Shown: positions 8,980 through 17,998 of the stretch, one piece after another | Numbering within the stretch: the stretch's first letter is position 1 | How the letters are laid out: each line of letters opens with the position of its first letter | Source of the DNA: CAYUVA01 sp964448115 [NCBI: uncultured bacterium] | GTDB lineage: Bacteria > CAYUVA01 | Assembly: GCA_964448115.1 (NCBI GenBank) | Contig: CAYUVA010000001.1 | Coordinates: 72,066-136,065 of the forward strand | DNA length: 64,000 bases | Direction: 5' to 3' | Translations under genes and position numbers: made by a program | Notes under the pieces: generated by a model | Seen by the model: the letters and a program-made list of their open reading frames with translations, nothing else | What the model was told of the DNA's origin: nothing | The model's database searches: none

Positions 8980-9621
8980 CTAACGCCACCTGAAGATGAA
9001 CTCGCAGTAGGGATCCCCGCCAGAGAGGACTTTAGGGCGCTCAAGGATTACATCCTTTACGCATTTATCGAAAAAAACAAGATCCCCTTCACAGAAAAGA
9101 TGACCCAGATCAGGCTCGCCAACCAACTCAACCAGCCTTTGAAACTCACAGGAGACAACCTTGAAGCTAAACAGCTCTTGTTCCACCCTGAGATCATCGA
9201 TGAGTGCATTGGGGAACTTGGCTACTATATCCTGCAGAAACTTATGCCTTTTGGTATGTGTCATTTGCAGGTATCTTGTGTGATCTAGGGGGGGCACTGC
9301 TGTATATAGAAAGAGTACCGATGAAACCTTGATTATCTCCTCCATAATAGCCAAGGCTCTCTCCCTTCCTACCCGCCTGGTAAGAGCCTGAAAAAGCAAT
9401 ATTGCAGGCTTTGCTTGTTGCCGGGTCTTCTTCTCCCCGATAGTAGCTGGTGGAGGAAGCGAAACGAATGGCTCGCCGGCAGCGGATCTTCGCATAAGCT
9501 CATAAAACAAGCCGGGCATAGCGCCTAATCCAAGCGCCTTGTCGAGCTTATGCAAAGAGAATAGTGTTGAGCCTAATCGGAAGGTCAGAGGATTGAAGAT
9601 CAACCTGCTTGAGAGACTCAC
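8980..9621 (-). CDS. L-2-amino-thiazoline-4-carboxylic acid hydrolase-like protein
   Basis: A 213-residue protein resembling the ATC hydrolase family. The C-terminal half has the typical layout: a strand with FKVVSCEFQRLVELVGEP, then LGHLFCEGDLVFFDKC, then a short ILERPKVLSGGDPYCEFIF end. These Cys, Asp and Glu positions are the conserved features of the family, whose named member opens the thiazoline ring on the route to L-cysteine. Most homologues have no tested substrate, so the name only marks the fold. It starts at GTG (9619-9621), overlapping the stop of the NAD(P)HX repair gene by GTGA, so the two are translationally coupled. No signal peptide is seen. Confidence 0.65.
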   Translation of the reverse strand: MSLSSRLIFNPLTFRLGSTLFSLHKLDKALGLGAMPGLFYELMRRSAAGEPFVSLPPPATIGEKKTRQQAKPAILLFQALTRRVGRERALAIMEEIIKVSSVLFLYTAVPPLDHTRYLQMTHTKRHKFLQDIVAKFPNALIDDLRVEQELFSFKVVSCEFQRLVELVGEPDLGHLFCEGDLVFFDKCVKDVILERPKVLSGGDPYCEFIFRWR

Positions 9622-11186
9622 AACAGTTCCTCCAATCCTTCAGGCATGTACTCCAACAGATCGGTGGCGGTCATGGGGAGCTGTCCATAATCCTCCTCAG
9701 CAAGGTCGCCGAGATAGCCGTGCAGGTAAACACCGAATATAGCCGAGTCGAGAGCTGATATCCCCTGGGCGAGCAATCCAGCGATTATCCCAGTCAAGAT
9801 ATCCCCCATGCCACCCTTTGCCATGCCAGGATTGCCAGTTGGATTAAGGTAGCAATCGCCATCCGGGGATGCTATGAGCGTCTGAGCACCTTTGAGCACA
9901 AGGATGACTTGCTGGTTCTTTGCGTAATCACGGGCAACCTTAATCCGATTGGACTGGATCTCGGATACGGGCATGCCAGTCAGCCTTGCCATCTCCCCGG
10001 GATGAGGAGTCAAGATTAGGGGCGCTTTTTGGGGATCAAGCCTCTCCCAGCGACGATTTATCAAATCATCAAGCTCACTAATGCAATTGAGACCATCCGC
10101 ATCGACCACGGTCGGCAACTCAATTGTGCTTAACACCTTCTCAACGAATCGCCGTACTGGTTCGCAGGCAGCGATGCCCGGTCCCAGAGCAAGGGCAGTG
10201 GCTCGATGCGCGGAATCTATGACCGCATCAGCCGATTGCTCATCGAATGTCCCATCCTTGCCTTGGCTTACCGGAAGGGTCATCACCTCGGTTAGCTTTG
10301 ACTCCAATATCGGATTCAATGCTTCTGGAACTGCAACGGTAACCAGCCCGGTACCCATCATTGCTGCTGCCTCGGCGGTCATCACCGCAGCGCCGGTGAA
10401 GCCAGGGGAGCCGGCTGATATCAGTAGCCTACCAAAGTTCCCCTTATGGCTATCAGCGTGTCGCTTAGCAAGCAATCCCTTGAATTGTTCTTTCTCTACG
10501 ATCTTTGCTTCGCAGCCAGATTCTGCGATGTACTGCGGGGGAATGCCGATGTCGATTATCACTAGCTCGCCGATGTGCCTTCGGTTAGGATAGCAGTAGT
10601 TTCCAACCTTGGGCAGGCCAAATGTGCAGGTAAGATCAGCTTTTACATGAATCCCGATCGGGGATGGCAGATCAGCAGATAAACCAGAGGGAATATCTAC
10701 CGCTACAACAGGTAGTCCACTGCTGTTTATAAGCTCGATTATATCCACATATCGACCTTTGATTGGCTGATCCAGTCCAGTGCCGAAGATGGCATCTACA
10801 ATCAGGTCAAATCCACTGAAGTCATTGCTCGCTTTCTTTAGCTCGCTTGCTGTCTTGACGGTTGTCCATTCGCCACCAAGCTTGACATATATATCAAGGT
10901 TCCTCTTTGCGTCCTTTGAGATCCCATCAGGTTCAGAAAGTAAAAATACCTTAACGGTTGCTTTGCGCATGTAAAGATGCCTGGCGATGACTAGTCCATC
11001 ACCGCCATTGTTCCCTTTGCCGCAGATGATGGCGACCGAAAGCCCATTTGCTGGCGACCATCGCTCACAGATAGCATCGGTCATCCCTTTTCCTGCATTC
11101 TCCATCAGGATCAAGCCTTCAATCCCCAGATCTACAATGGTTCTTTTGTCCAATGCCTGCATCTGATGGCTGTTCACCAGTTTCAT
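9618..11186 (-). CDS. nnr: Bifunctional NAD(P)H-hydrate epimerase / ADP-dependent dehydratase
   Basis: A 522-residue fusion enzyme that repairs hydrated NADH/NADPH. Residues 1-215 form the YjeF_N epimerase domain (AIICGKGNNGGDGLVIARHL, then VDAIFGTGLDQPIKG). Residues about 225-515 form the YjeF_C/carbohydrate-kinase-like dehydratase domain (GRLLISAGSPGFTGA, ILTPHPGEMARLTG, and the GNPGMAKGGMGDILTGIIAG nucleotide motif). Length and order match bacterial Nnr proteins. The ATG at 11186 follows a GGAGAAAAGG ribosome site. It is divergent from the PhaR-like gene across a 150-base promoter region and overlaps the following gene. No residue of either active site appears missing. Confidence 0.93.
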   Translation of the reverse strand: MKLVNSHQMQALDKRTIVDLGIEGLILMENAGKGMTDAICERWSPANGLSVAIICGKGNNGGDGLVIARHLYMRKATVKVFLLSEPDGISKDAKRNLDIYVKLGGEWTTVKTASELKKASNDFSGFDLIVDAIFGTGLDQPIKGRYVDIIELINSSGLPVVAVDIPSGLSADLPSPIGIHVKADLTCTFGLPKVGNYCYPNRRHIGELVIIDIGIPPQYIAESGCEAKIVEKEQFKGLLAKRHADSHKGNFGRLLISAGSPGFTGAAVMTAEAAAMMGTGLVTVAVPEALNPILESKLTEVMTLPVSQGKDGTFDEQSADAVIDSAHRATALALGPGIAACEPVRRFVEKVLSTIELPTVVDADGLNCISELDDLINRRWERLDPQKAPLILTPHPGEMARLTGMPVSEIQSNRIKVARDYAKNQQVILVLKGAQTLIASPDGDCYLNPTGNPGMAKGGMGDILTGIIAGLLAQGISALDSAIFGVYLHGYLGDLAEEDYGQLPMTATDLLEYMPEGLEELL

Positions 11187-11270
11187 ACCTTTTCTCCATT
11201 ATATAAGTACTTAATGAACTAAACAGCACAAAGGATAACCATTCTCGAAACTTAGATCAAAGTATTGTTC

Positions 11271-11299
11271 TTGACACGGTTTATGGATATCAATATTAT
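11271..11299 (+). promoter_or_regulatory. Strong sigma70-type promoter
   Basis: TTGACA (11271-11276) and TATTAT (11294-11299) are separated by exactly 17 bases, an 11 of 12 match to the consensus. The predicted start of transcription lies about 32 bases before the PhaR-like ATG at 11339. Confidence 0.8.
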
Positions 11300-11338
11300 C
11301 AATGACACACTGCGCTATGCTGAGCATGTATTAAGAAG

Positions 11339-11920
11339 ATGAGAACAATAAAAAGATACTCCAACCGAAAGCTCTACGATACGGAAACCAGGCAGTATGT
11401 AACCTTGAATGACCTGGGCGAGATGTTGCACCATGGCATCGAGTTAATCGTGCTTGATAACGAGACTGGCGAGGACATCACCAATGCAACGCTAGCCAAG
11501 GTTCTAGTTCGCCATGAGGCTCAAAAAACCGAGACCTTCGGGCTGGGAAGCATCAAAGGTCTGGTAGCTAAGGGGAGCGATAGCATAGTTGGCTATCTGC
11601 AACAACGAATCAAGGAGGGAGCTGATATAGCATCCTCTATCGAGGGCGAGATACGAAAGCAGATCAGAAAGATCATCGAAAAGGGAGAGATGACCGAGGA
11701 TGATGCCGGGGCATTCTTGAGGGTGGTACAGAAGCGTCTTAATAGTACCCGCTCGGATGTTGAGACCGCGTTGGATGGACAGTACAAGAGCCTGCTTGGA
11801 AAGCTCAACCTGGCAAGTAAAGAAGATATTAAATCAATATCAAGCACCCTTGAGCAGGTAAAAGTAGAGCTTCAAAGCCTTAGAGAACGGATAGAAAAGC
11901 TGGAAAAAAGCAGGAATTAG
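11339..11920 (+). CDS. PhaR-like polyhydroxyalkanoate synthesis regulator
   Basis: A 193-residue protein starting with the hallmark MRTIKRYSNRKLYDTE of the PHB accumulation regulatory domain (residues 1-60), a DNA-binding domain that in proteobacterial PhaR represses phasin genes and senses polymer granules. The rest is charged and helical with a coiled-coil C-terminus (about 150-193), consistent with oligomerisation. No PHA synthase or phasin gene is in the window, so the targets are unknown. Homologues in organisms without PHA act as general carbon-flow regulators. It is driven by a near-consensus promoter, and a strongly folded element follows the stop codon. Confidence 0.8.
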   Translation: MRTIKRYSNRKLYDTETRQYVTLNDLGEMLHHGIELIVLDNETGEDITNATLAKVLVRHEAQKTETFGLGSIKGLVAKGSDSIVGYLQQRIKEGADIASSIEGEIRKQIRKIIEKGEMTEDDAGAFLRVVQKRLNSTRSDVETALDGQYKSLLGKLNLASKEDIKSISSTLEQVKVELQSLRERIEKLEKSRN

Positions 11921-11933
11921 ATTATAATAATAA

Positions 11934-12027
11934 AGGGACGCTCATCATTTCCAAGGCTGCGGGCAGGCATTGAGCTTGACTAAGCCTATTGCTTGGTTGA
12001 ACAGCCGTCGGTCTTGTGAGCGTCCCT
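11934..12027. ncRNA. Candidate structured RNA or bidirectional terminator
   Basis: Three nested helices are visible. The closing stem is 11 bp (11934-11944 with 12017-12027, GGGACGCTCA core). An internal 5-bp stem pairs 11955-11959 with 12002-12006 (GGCTG/CAGCC), and the apical hairpin pairs ACTAAGC (11979-11985) with GCTTGGT (11991-11997) over loop CTATT. TTCTTT follows the closing stem. It sits between two convergent genes, so it may terminate both, act as a small RNA, or be a dispersed element. Confidence 0.5.
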
Positions 12028-12041
12028 GGTTCTTTATTCTA

Positions 12042-13454
12042 TTATTTATTATTTTGGAAGGATAACCTCCTGGAAGATACGATGATCACAATACTAAGCA
12101 ATAACACCAGCAGAATTGCTCCGATTGTGGTCATACTAGGCAACGGTTCGCCGAGTTCACCTATGGCTCTTAGGCTGATGTCATAGGAATAGTTCAGCCA
12201 TGCTGAACCGTTCGAGCTTATATAGGTCTCTCCACTGGCTGAGCCATAGAAATCGACAGGGATCGGCGTGTCGCTTCCCGGTGTGTTATGCGTCCACTTG
12301 CACCAGATATAGAAGTCATCGCCTGGATTCATCTCAATCTCAGCGGGCAATGATATCTGGTGGTATCCTGCTTCAGCCATGTTGCCAGTTATGGCTGAGC
12401 CTAACTGATCGCTGAAGCTACCCCCGCTGTAGGTGCTGTAGATTCGAATCTCGTAATCGCAGTCATTATCCACTGTGCAGAACTCAATCTTCTGAAGTTT
12501 TATACTGCGATCGTTTATCTGGAACCTGGTAGCACCGTAGGCGGTCTCGCTGTAATATCCGGTCCATGCAGTGAAACCAAGCTCATCGTTATAAAGCAGG
12601 CGATGGGATGAACCAAGTGGTGCCTCGTAGTCAGTAATGCGATAGCCCTCACAAGATGATGAGTCGCTGGCGATGTCGCAGGTGCCCATCTGGATATTTG
12701 CCCAGCCGGAGTTCCCCCAGCCAATACCCCAGCTATTTTTGATCTTCCAGTGTCCATTACCCGAACAACCAGCATCATCGAAACCGACACATAGAACTGC
12801 ATGAGCACCACAGGTAGCATCGGTCGAGGAGCAGATGTGAGAACCAAGCCCGGATAGCTCGCTCGCCATCATGGTGATCACAATAGGTCCATCTCCATCA
12901 GAGAGTTCAGCCTTCAAAGTCGAATCTGAATATCCCTGCCCCAAGAATTGGTAGCCGCTTATGCGATACTGCGGTGTGCAATCAAAGCAGGAGCTTCTCT
13001 GCGACCAGTTCTGGCAGCTTTCTAGCATAGCGCCCTCGATAATCATCTGGTTAAGAGATACGACTATTGGTCCCGGCAAAGAGCAGTTATTGTGATAGCC
13101 GTTGCACATCAGGATGTTGGATTCCGAGTAATCCGGAGACCCCCCGACGAAGTGCTTGATTGTCGCCTCCATGCCTGCTATTGGTGAGAATATCCAGCAG
13201 GAGTTGCACGGATTCTGATCCCTTATCGCGGTGCACCATGAGGTGTAATCGTAGGAAGCCTTGGAAGCACCTTTACTGCTTATAGGGGATAGTTTGATCT
13301 TAAACGGAAGCGGCTCGTAACCGAAAGACTGGGGATCTTCGAGATATGCCTGGTAGGCTGGATTCATTGGGGGGAACGATATTTGGGGAGTCTGCGCCAC
13401 TGCGACTGATGTGACCATGATTACTAACAGAAGGGGGAAATATCTTCTATTCAT
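12042..13454 (-). CDS. Secreted papain-family (C1) cysteine protease with C-terminal sorting anchor
   Basis: A 470-residue protein with signal peptide (residues 1-20). The C1 peptidase domain (about 65-285) keeps all catalytic parts: oxyanion Gln and nucleophile Cys in RDQNPCNSCWIFS (about residue 87), His in CGAHAVLCVGF (about 216) and Asn in KIKNSWGIGWG (about 238). A beta-rich lectin-like domain follows (about 290-430). The end is a tripartite sorting signal: LPSMTTIG, a hydrophobic stretch, then SSRR, resembling IPTL/PEP-CTERM-like anchors. There is no obvious long propeptide. The ATG at 13454 follows an excellent ribosome site (AAAGGAGG). Likely exported and surface processed. Confidence 0.85.
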   Translation of the reverse strand: MNRRYFPLLLVIMVTSVAVAQTPQISFPPMNPAYQAYLEDPQSFGYEPLPFKIKLSPISSKGASKASYDYTSWCTAIRDQNPCNSCWIFSPIAGMEATIKHFVGGSPDYSESNILMCNGYHNNCSLPGPIVVSLNQMIIEGAMLESCQNWSQRSSCFDCTPQYRISGYQFLGQGYSDSTLKAELSDGDGPIVITMMASELSGLGSHICSSTDATCGAHAVLCVGFDDAGCSGNGHWKIKNSWGIGWGNSGWANIQMGTCDIASDSSSCEGYRITDYEAPLGSSHRLLYNDELGFTAWTGYYSETAYGATRFQINDRSIKLQKIEFCTVDNDCDYEIRIYSTYSGGSFSDQLGSAITGNMAEAGYHQISLPAEIEMNPGDDFYIWCKWTHNTPGSDTPIPVDFYGSASGETYISSNGSAWLNYSYDISLRAIGELGEPLPSMTTIGAILLVLLLSIVIIVSSRRLSFQNNK

Positions 13455-13757
13455 TTAAAAAACCTCCTTTGAGGAAAGTTGACCTTTCTCTAGGCAAAGA
13501 CAATATATTCACCTGCCTAATCATGGTTAGGTAAAAAGAATCTTCCGTAAAAGTCTGATGAAACCTTAATAAAATTTATAAAATATTTCAACCTTGAATC
13601 CTAACTACAGCAACTTTCATACCAGTACATTTTTCATTGTTCATAGATAATAAACCTTTTATTTCAAGTAGTTAGAAAAACAAAAGCAAGCCTTTATTGG
13701 AAATATTCTTCATCCTTCCAAGTGAAAGACATAATTTGTCATTTTCAATAAAAAGCT

Positions 13758-13785
13758 TGGACAAGCACAGGTTTTATTATACTAT
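13758..13785 (+). promoter_or_regulatory. Candidate promoter of glpABC, near-leaderless
   Basis: TGGACA (13758-13763) and TACTAT (13780-13785) have a 16-base spacer. The expected transcription start lies within a few bases of the glpA ATG at 13794, and no ribosome site precedes that ATG. A leaderless or almost leaderless message is plausible. The rest of the 13455-13793 gap is AT-rich with no gene. Confidence 0.5.
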
Positions 13786-13793
13786 CGATTTGT

Positions 13794-15422
13794 ATGACTA
13801 TGAAGTACGATGTTGCAGTCATAGGCGGTGGTGTGGTCGGCAGCGGAGTGGCGCGCGATGCCGCCTTGCGTGGCCTGAAGACCGTGCTAATCGAGAAGAA
13901 AGACCTGGCTGGCGGCACCACCGGCGCCTGCATGGGGATGATCCATGGCGGGGTCAGGTACCTGCTGTATGACTACAAGACCACCAAGTTATCCTGCATC
14001 GATGCTGGGTATATAGCCAATATGGCGCCATTTTTGATCTTTCGCATCCCCTTTCTCACACCCATCCTCAAGGGAGATCCCATACCGGTTGACATCTATG
14101 AGACCTTCTTCGAGGCTTACGATCGCTTTGTCCGCTTAAAAAGCGGCAAGAAGCACACCAGGCTCAACCGAGACGAGGCTTTGTTAATCGAGCCTGGCTT
14201 GTCAAGGCAAGTCAAAGCAGCGGTTACGCTCGATGAGTGGGGGATCGATGTCTTCAGGCTATGTGTATTGAATGCCTTGTCTGCTGCACAAGCTGGGGCG
14301 AGTATTCTCAACCATCACCAGGTCACCGAGCTGATCAAAGATATGGGCGGTCGAATTATAGGGCTGAAGGCAAAGAACATGATTAATGGCTCTTTCCATG
14401 AGATCCGTTGCAAGATGGTGGTCAATGCAGCCGGTCCCTGGGCGCCGAAGATAGCGGATCTTGCCGGCACCAGTCTGAAGCTCCGCCCCGGCAAGGGGGT
14501 TAATATATTCTTCGAGAAGCGCCTCAGCAATGTCGCACTCACCGCAACCGCAATAGATGGAAGACAGATAGCGATGATACCGCATGAAAACTCGACCATG
14601 CTTGGCTGCACCGATGATGACTTCTACGATGACCTCGATAACCTGACCGTGAACCGAGATGAGATTGAATACCTGCTGCAAGGGATGGAGCGCGTGTTTC
14701 CCGCTATCAGGCAGGCGAGGATGATTAGAGCTATGGCAGGCGTCCGCCCTACTCTGTACAAGTGGGGTCCCAACGAGGACAAGCTTTCCCGTGAACACGA
14801 ACTCTTCGATCACGAGAAGCTCGATGGCGCGCCCGGCTTCGTATCCATAGTCGGCGGCAAGCTGGCGACCTACCGCATAATGGCGCAGGATACAATCGAT
14901 CTGGTATGCAGGAAGCTAGGTGTCGATGAAAGATGCACCACCCACCTGGTCAAGCTCCCCGGCGCGGAGACAAATGTCGATATCCAGGCGCTGGCAAAGA
15001 AATATAAGATATCGCTGTATGCGCTGAAACGGATGTTTTCAAGACACGGTGCTGGAATATTGGATATCCTTCAGATTATCGAGCAGGATCCCACAAACGC
15101 ACAGATGATCTGTAATTGCGAGCCGGTGCTGAAAGCCGAGATCTTACATTGCATCAAGCACGAGTACGTTTTAACGCTCGATGATATAAGGAGAAGGACG
15201 CGGCTCGGCTGCGGTCCCTGCCAGGGGATGGGTTGCGCATACAAGGCAGGGATCATCCTCGGCGAGCAGCTTGGCTGGTCCTGGACCGAGATTAGGGATG
15301 AAATCAACAGATTCCTCCAGGAGCGCTGGAAGGGGAGGAGACCCGTGCTGCGGGGCGTTCAATTGAACCAGGAGCAACTTTATCGCCAGAGATACAAAAG
15401 GCTGGGGCTTATCGATGAATAG
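13794..15422 (+). CDS. glpA: Anaerobic glycerol-3-phosphate dehydrogenase subunit A
   Basis: A 542-residue flavoprotein that oxidises sn-glycerol-3-phosphate to dihydroxyacetone phosphate. The N-terminal dinucleotide fold (VAVIGGGVVGSGVARDAAL, residues about 6-24) binds FAD, followed by GGTTGACMGMIHGG. The DAO-type catalytic domain extends to about 370. A C-terminal BFD-like iron-sulfur domain is seen as ICNCEP (about 441-446) with RLGCGPCQGMGC (about 475-486). Length equals that of E. coli GlpA. It overlaps glpB by 8 bases, and glpB overlaps glpC, so the three are coupled. No glycerol kinase, facilitator or glpR is nearby; glycerophosphodiesters or lipid turnover may supply the substrate. 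Confidence 0.93.
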   Translation: MTMKYDVAVIGGGVVGSGVARDAALRGLKTVLIEKKDLAGGTTGACMGMIHGGVRYLLYDYKTTKLSCIDAGYIANMAPFLIFRIPFLTPILKGDPIPVDIYETFFEAYDRFVRLKSGKKHTRLNRDEALLIEPGLSRQVKAAVTLDEWGIDVFRLCVLNALSAAQAGASILNHHQVTELIKDMGGRIIGLKAKNMINGSFHEIRCKMVVNAAGPWAPKIADLAGTSLKLRPGKGVNIFFEKRLSNVALTATAIDGRQIAMIPHENSTMLGCTDDDFYDDLDNLTVNRDEIEYLLQGMERVFPAIRQARMIRAMAGVRPTLYKWGPNEDKLSREHELFDHEKLDGAPGFVSIVGGKLATYRIMAQDTIDLVCRKLGVDERCTTHLVKLPGAETNVDIQALAKKYKISLYALKRMFSRHGAGILDILQIIEQDPTNAQMICNCEPVLKAEILHCIKHEYVLTLDDIRRRTRLGCGPCQGMGCAYKAGIILGEQLGWSWTEIRDEINRFLQERWKGRRPVLRGVQLNQEQLYRQRYKRLGLIDE

Positions 15423-16752
15423 GCTGAGGTACGATATCGCGGTGATCGGAGGCGGCATGGCAGGATTGGTCGCCTCGGCTCGACTGGCAGCGAAGGGTTA
15501 CAAGGTCTGCTGTATCCGGAAAGGCTTGGGGGCGACGGCAATGAGCTGCGGAAGCATCGATTTCTGCAAACCGGTTAGCCTCCCTGAAGGAAGCCTGGCT
15601 GATGATATGATCAACGAGATATCTTCAAATAAATCAAGCATTTATCGAAGGTTGCTTGCAAGGGAACTCCTGGATGACCACAAGGCGTTGAGCGCCTTCC
15701 TCGAAAAGATGGTCGATGAAATGGAATCTATGTTCGATGCCTGCGGATTGAGGATGAAAAGGGATGCCTACCTGCTCAATCGATTCGGCTTCATCGAATT
15801 CGCTCGCCTTGCCCACGCATCGCTTGCTGTGCCAAAGATAAAGGGTAATGACAAGAGACTACTGGTGATCGCCTCCTTTGCCGGCTTGGATGATTGGAAT
15901 AAGCAGTTTGCCTTAAGACTAGATGAAGGGAACAGCTCAGTTGATCACAATCCGTTGGCCGACTTAGAGATCAGGGCTATTCAGATCGATCCTGGCTTAC
16001 ACACCGGAAGCAGGGGTGCCACCCCCATGCAATATGCCCGCTTCCTGGAAACAAAGGACGGAATCTCAGGTTTGCTGCGCTCCCTGAAAGATGGTCGAGT
16101 TGAGAAAGGCTGCCTGCTCGCCCTGCCCAATTGCATCGGAATCCAAGATACAGCTAGATTGCTGGATGAAATAGATAGCAAGCTGGGAGTTCGCAGCTTC
16201 GAGATGCTCGATCCCATCTCGCCGCTGGCTGGCTACAAGCTACAGGCTGCGCTGGAAAGATGCGCCACCCTCAACGGGGTTGCCATAAAAGACGGTTGGG
16301 TCAAGGACAAGAGCTTCTCGGCTGATGGTAGGTTGTCATCGATAACTGTGTTTGGGGGAGAGCAGAGATTTACCATCGGCGCTGATCACTTCCTCCTGGC
16401 AACTGGCAGCTTCGTTGCATCGAATCTTGAGTTCAACTCCCAATGTAGGGAAAGGATCTTCGGCTTAAGGCTGGTCGATTCTGCGGGTAATCTGCTCAAA
16501 CCTTACATTGAGCAAGCGACCGAGCGCTTCTTCAATCGAAGCCAGCCGATCTTCCAGGGCGGAATAGCAGTCAATAGTCGCTTGCAGCCCGTGGATGAGC
16601 ATGGAGTCATCGTAGCGGAGAACCTTTTCGCCTGTGGTGGCACACTTGCCGGCATGGATCACCTAAGCAGGCGTATTGGTCTTGGTGCGACCTATTTGAG
16701 CGCCATTCGTGCTGCATCTATGATCGCTGACCATGGCTCCAAGGAAGAATGA
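15415..16752 (+). CDS. glpB: Anaerobic glycerol-3-phosphate dehydrogenase subunit B
   Basis: A 445-residue flavoprotein partner of GlpA. The N-terminus has IAVIGGGMAGLVASARLA, an FAD/NAD(P) Rossmann motif (residues about 8-25), and the family-specific ATAMSCGSIDFC segment (about 43-54). A C-terminal region with FACGGTLAGMDHLSRRIGLG closes the flavin site. GlpB is a soluble subunit linking GlpA to the membrane-associated GlpC. It begins 8 bases inside glpA and ends 4 bases inside glpC. Length is close to known GlpB proteins and no frameshift is seen. Confidence 0.88.
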   Translation: MNRLRYDIAVIGGGMAGLVASARLAAKGYKVCCIRKGLGATAMSCGSIDFCKPVSLPEGSLADDMINEISSNKSSIYRRLLARELLDDHKALSAFLEKMVDEMESMFDACGLRMKRDAYLLNRFGFIEFARLAHASLAVPKIKGNDKRLLVIASFAGLDDWNKQFALRLDEGNSSVDHNPLADLEIRAIQIDPGLHTGSRGATPMQYARFLETKDGISGLLRSLKDGRVEKGCLLALPNCIGIQDTARLLDEIDSKLGVRSFEMLDPISPLAGYKLQAALERCATLNGVAIKDGWVKDKSFSADGRLSSITVFGGEQRFTIGADHFLLATGSFVASNLEFNSQCRERIFGLRLVDSAGNLLKPYIEQATERFFNRSQPIFQGGIAVNSRLQPVDEHGVIVAENLFACGGTLAGMDHLSRRIGLGATYLSAIRAASMIADHGSKEE

Positions 16753-17948
16753 GGTACTTTTTTAAGTTCGCATTATCGATCGCTAACCTGGGCGCACACC
16801 TAGCATTGCACTTCTTATCTCGCCTGGTAAATCCCCGTTTGACAAGTGTTGACCAATCCGAGCGTTTCCTTGAGCTTTATCGAGCGGACCATATCTGGGC
16901 ATTGGATGGTGATTGGGCAAAGCTGCGCTATAATGCCATGTCTTGTATCAATTGTAACCTGTGCGACCAGGTGTGCGAGAGCCTGCGAGTTGTATCACTC
17001 GATGAGTTTGACGGTCCAAGGGCGATCGCCTCGTCTGCGTTGCGCGATCTGCCTGATATATGGACTGCGGCTGAGTTTCTGCCCTATTGCCTGCGATGTG
17101 CGAGGTGCGAGATCGTTTGCCCCCAAGGAGTGCCGATTGCTGACATGGTTAACCTGGCAATGCGAAAGAGCGTTGAGTTGCGAGGTCAGATCCTGGCTGA
17201 ATTGCGTGCCAGTAAGCTCAAGAACATAAGCGATTATAATAATATCCTAGGCGAGAGGGAGGCGGATTTCGGCTCTTATTTTAAGGAGAAAGCAGAATAT
17301 GTAGTGATCCTCGGATGCCTATTTCGCACCCGGTTAGCTCCGATCGCAAGACAGGTATTGGCTACGCTTGAAGCTAGAAAGTTAGATTTCATGCTGGTCG
17401 ATGAGGTCTGCTGCGGCGAGCAATTACAATCTCTAGGCATGGACAATCAATTCTGCTCGATAGATATGAGCATCAACGCATCTTTAACTCGAAGCGACCA
17501 TAAAGTCATATTTCTATGTCCGCATTGCATGAAAGCATGGTCAAGAAGGATTGGAGAAAGGAACATACAGCTTGAGCTTCATTTCATCAACGAGTTTTTA
17601 CCATTGGATGCAGCACCTGACACCGCTGCTTTCGACACATATCATCTACATTCCTGCACGCTGCGCAGGCACTTCCCTTTGATCAATCCTTATTCCTCGA
17701 ACCTTTCCCGATTGTCATCGGGACAAACCTCAAGCGTCCTTCTATGTTGCGGAGGCAATCTCGCGCTGGAGGGGAGTGAACTCTATCTTGGTGATCGAGT
17801 AGGGCGGCAGATCCTCGATGCCCTAAAATACAACGAGCAGAATGAGCCTATTACGCTTAACCTCGAATGTCCCGTCTGCTACTATACACTCTGCAAAGTC
17901 CAGATTGGAAGCTCTATCAGGTTATCCTACCTGGGATTTCATGAGTAA
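16749..17948 (+). CDS. glpC: Anaerobic glycerol-3-phosphate dehydrogenase subunit C-like iron-sulfur protein
   Basis: A 399-residue iron-sulfur protein that should pass electrons from GlpAB to quinone. Two [4Fe-4S] motifs, CINCNLCDQVC and CLRCARCEIVCP, sit unusually far in (about residues 61-125) after an N-terminal extension with a hydrophobic helix that may touch the membrane. Heterodisulfide-reductase-type CCG elements follow (VCCGEQL about 221, LCCGGNL about 336), with extra CPHC and CPVC pairs. The extension differs from E. coli GlpC, which starts close to its first cluster. Gene order makes GlpC the best call, though a more general HdrD-like role cannot be excluded. Confidence 0.8.
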   Translation: MRYFFKFALSIANLGAHLALHFLSRLVNPRLTSVDQSERFLELYRADHIWALDGDWAKLRYNAMSCINCNLCDQVCESLRVVSLDEFDGPRAIASSALRDLPDIWTAAEFLPYCLRCARCEIVCPQGVPIADMVNLAMRKSVELRGQILAELRASKLKNISDYNNILGEREADFGSYFKEKAEYVVILGCLFRTRLAPIARQVLATLEARKLDFMLVDEVCCGEQLQSLGMDNQFCSIDMSINASLTRSDHKVIFLCPHCMKAWSRRIGERNIQLELHFINEFLPLDAAPDTAAFDTYHLHSCTLRRHFPLINPYSSNLSRLSSGQTSSVLLCCGGNLALEGSELYLGDRVGRQILDALKYNEQNEPITLNLECPVCYYTLCKVQIGSSIRLSYLGFHE

Positions 17949-17998
17949 TGATAGCTGTAATATTGGACTAGTTTGATTGAAACTAACAATTGATTTGG

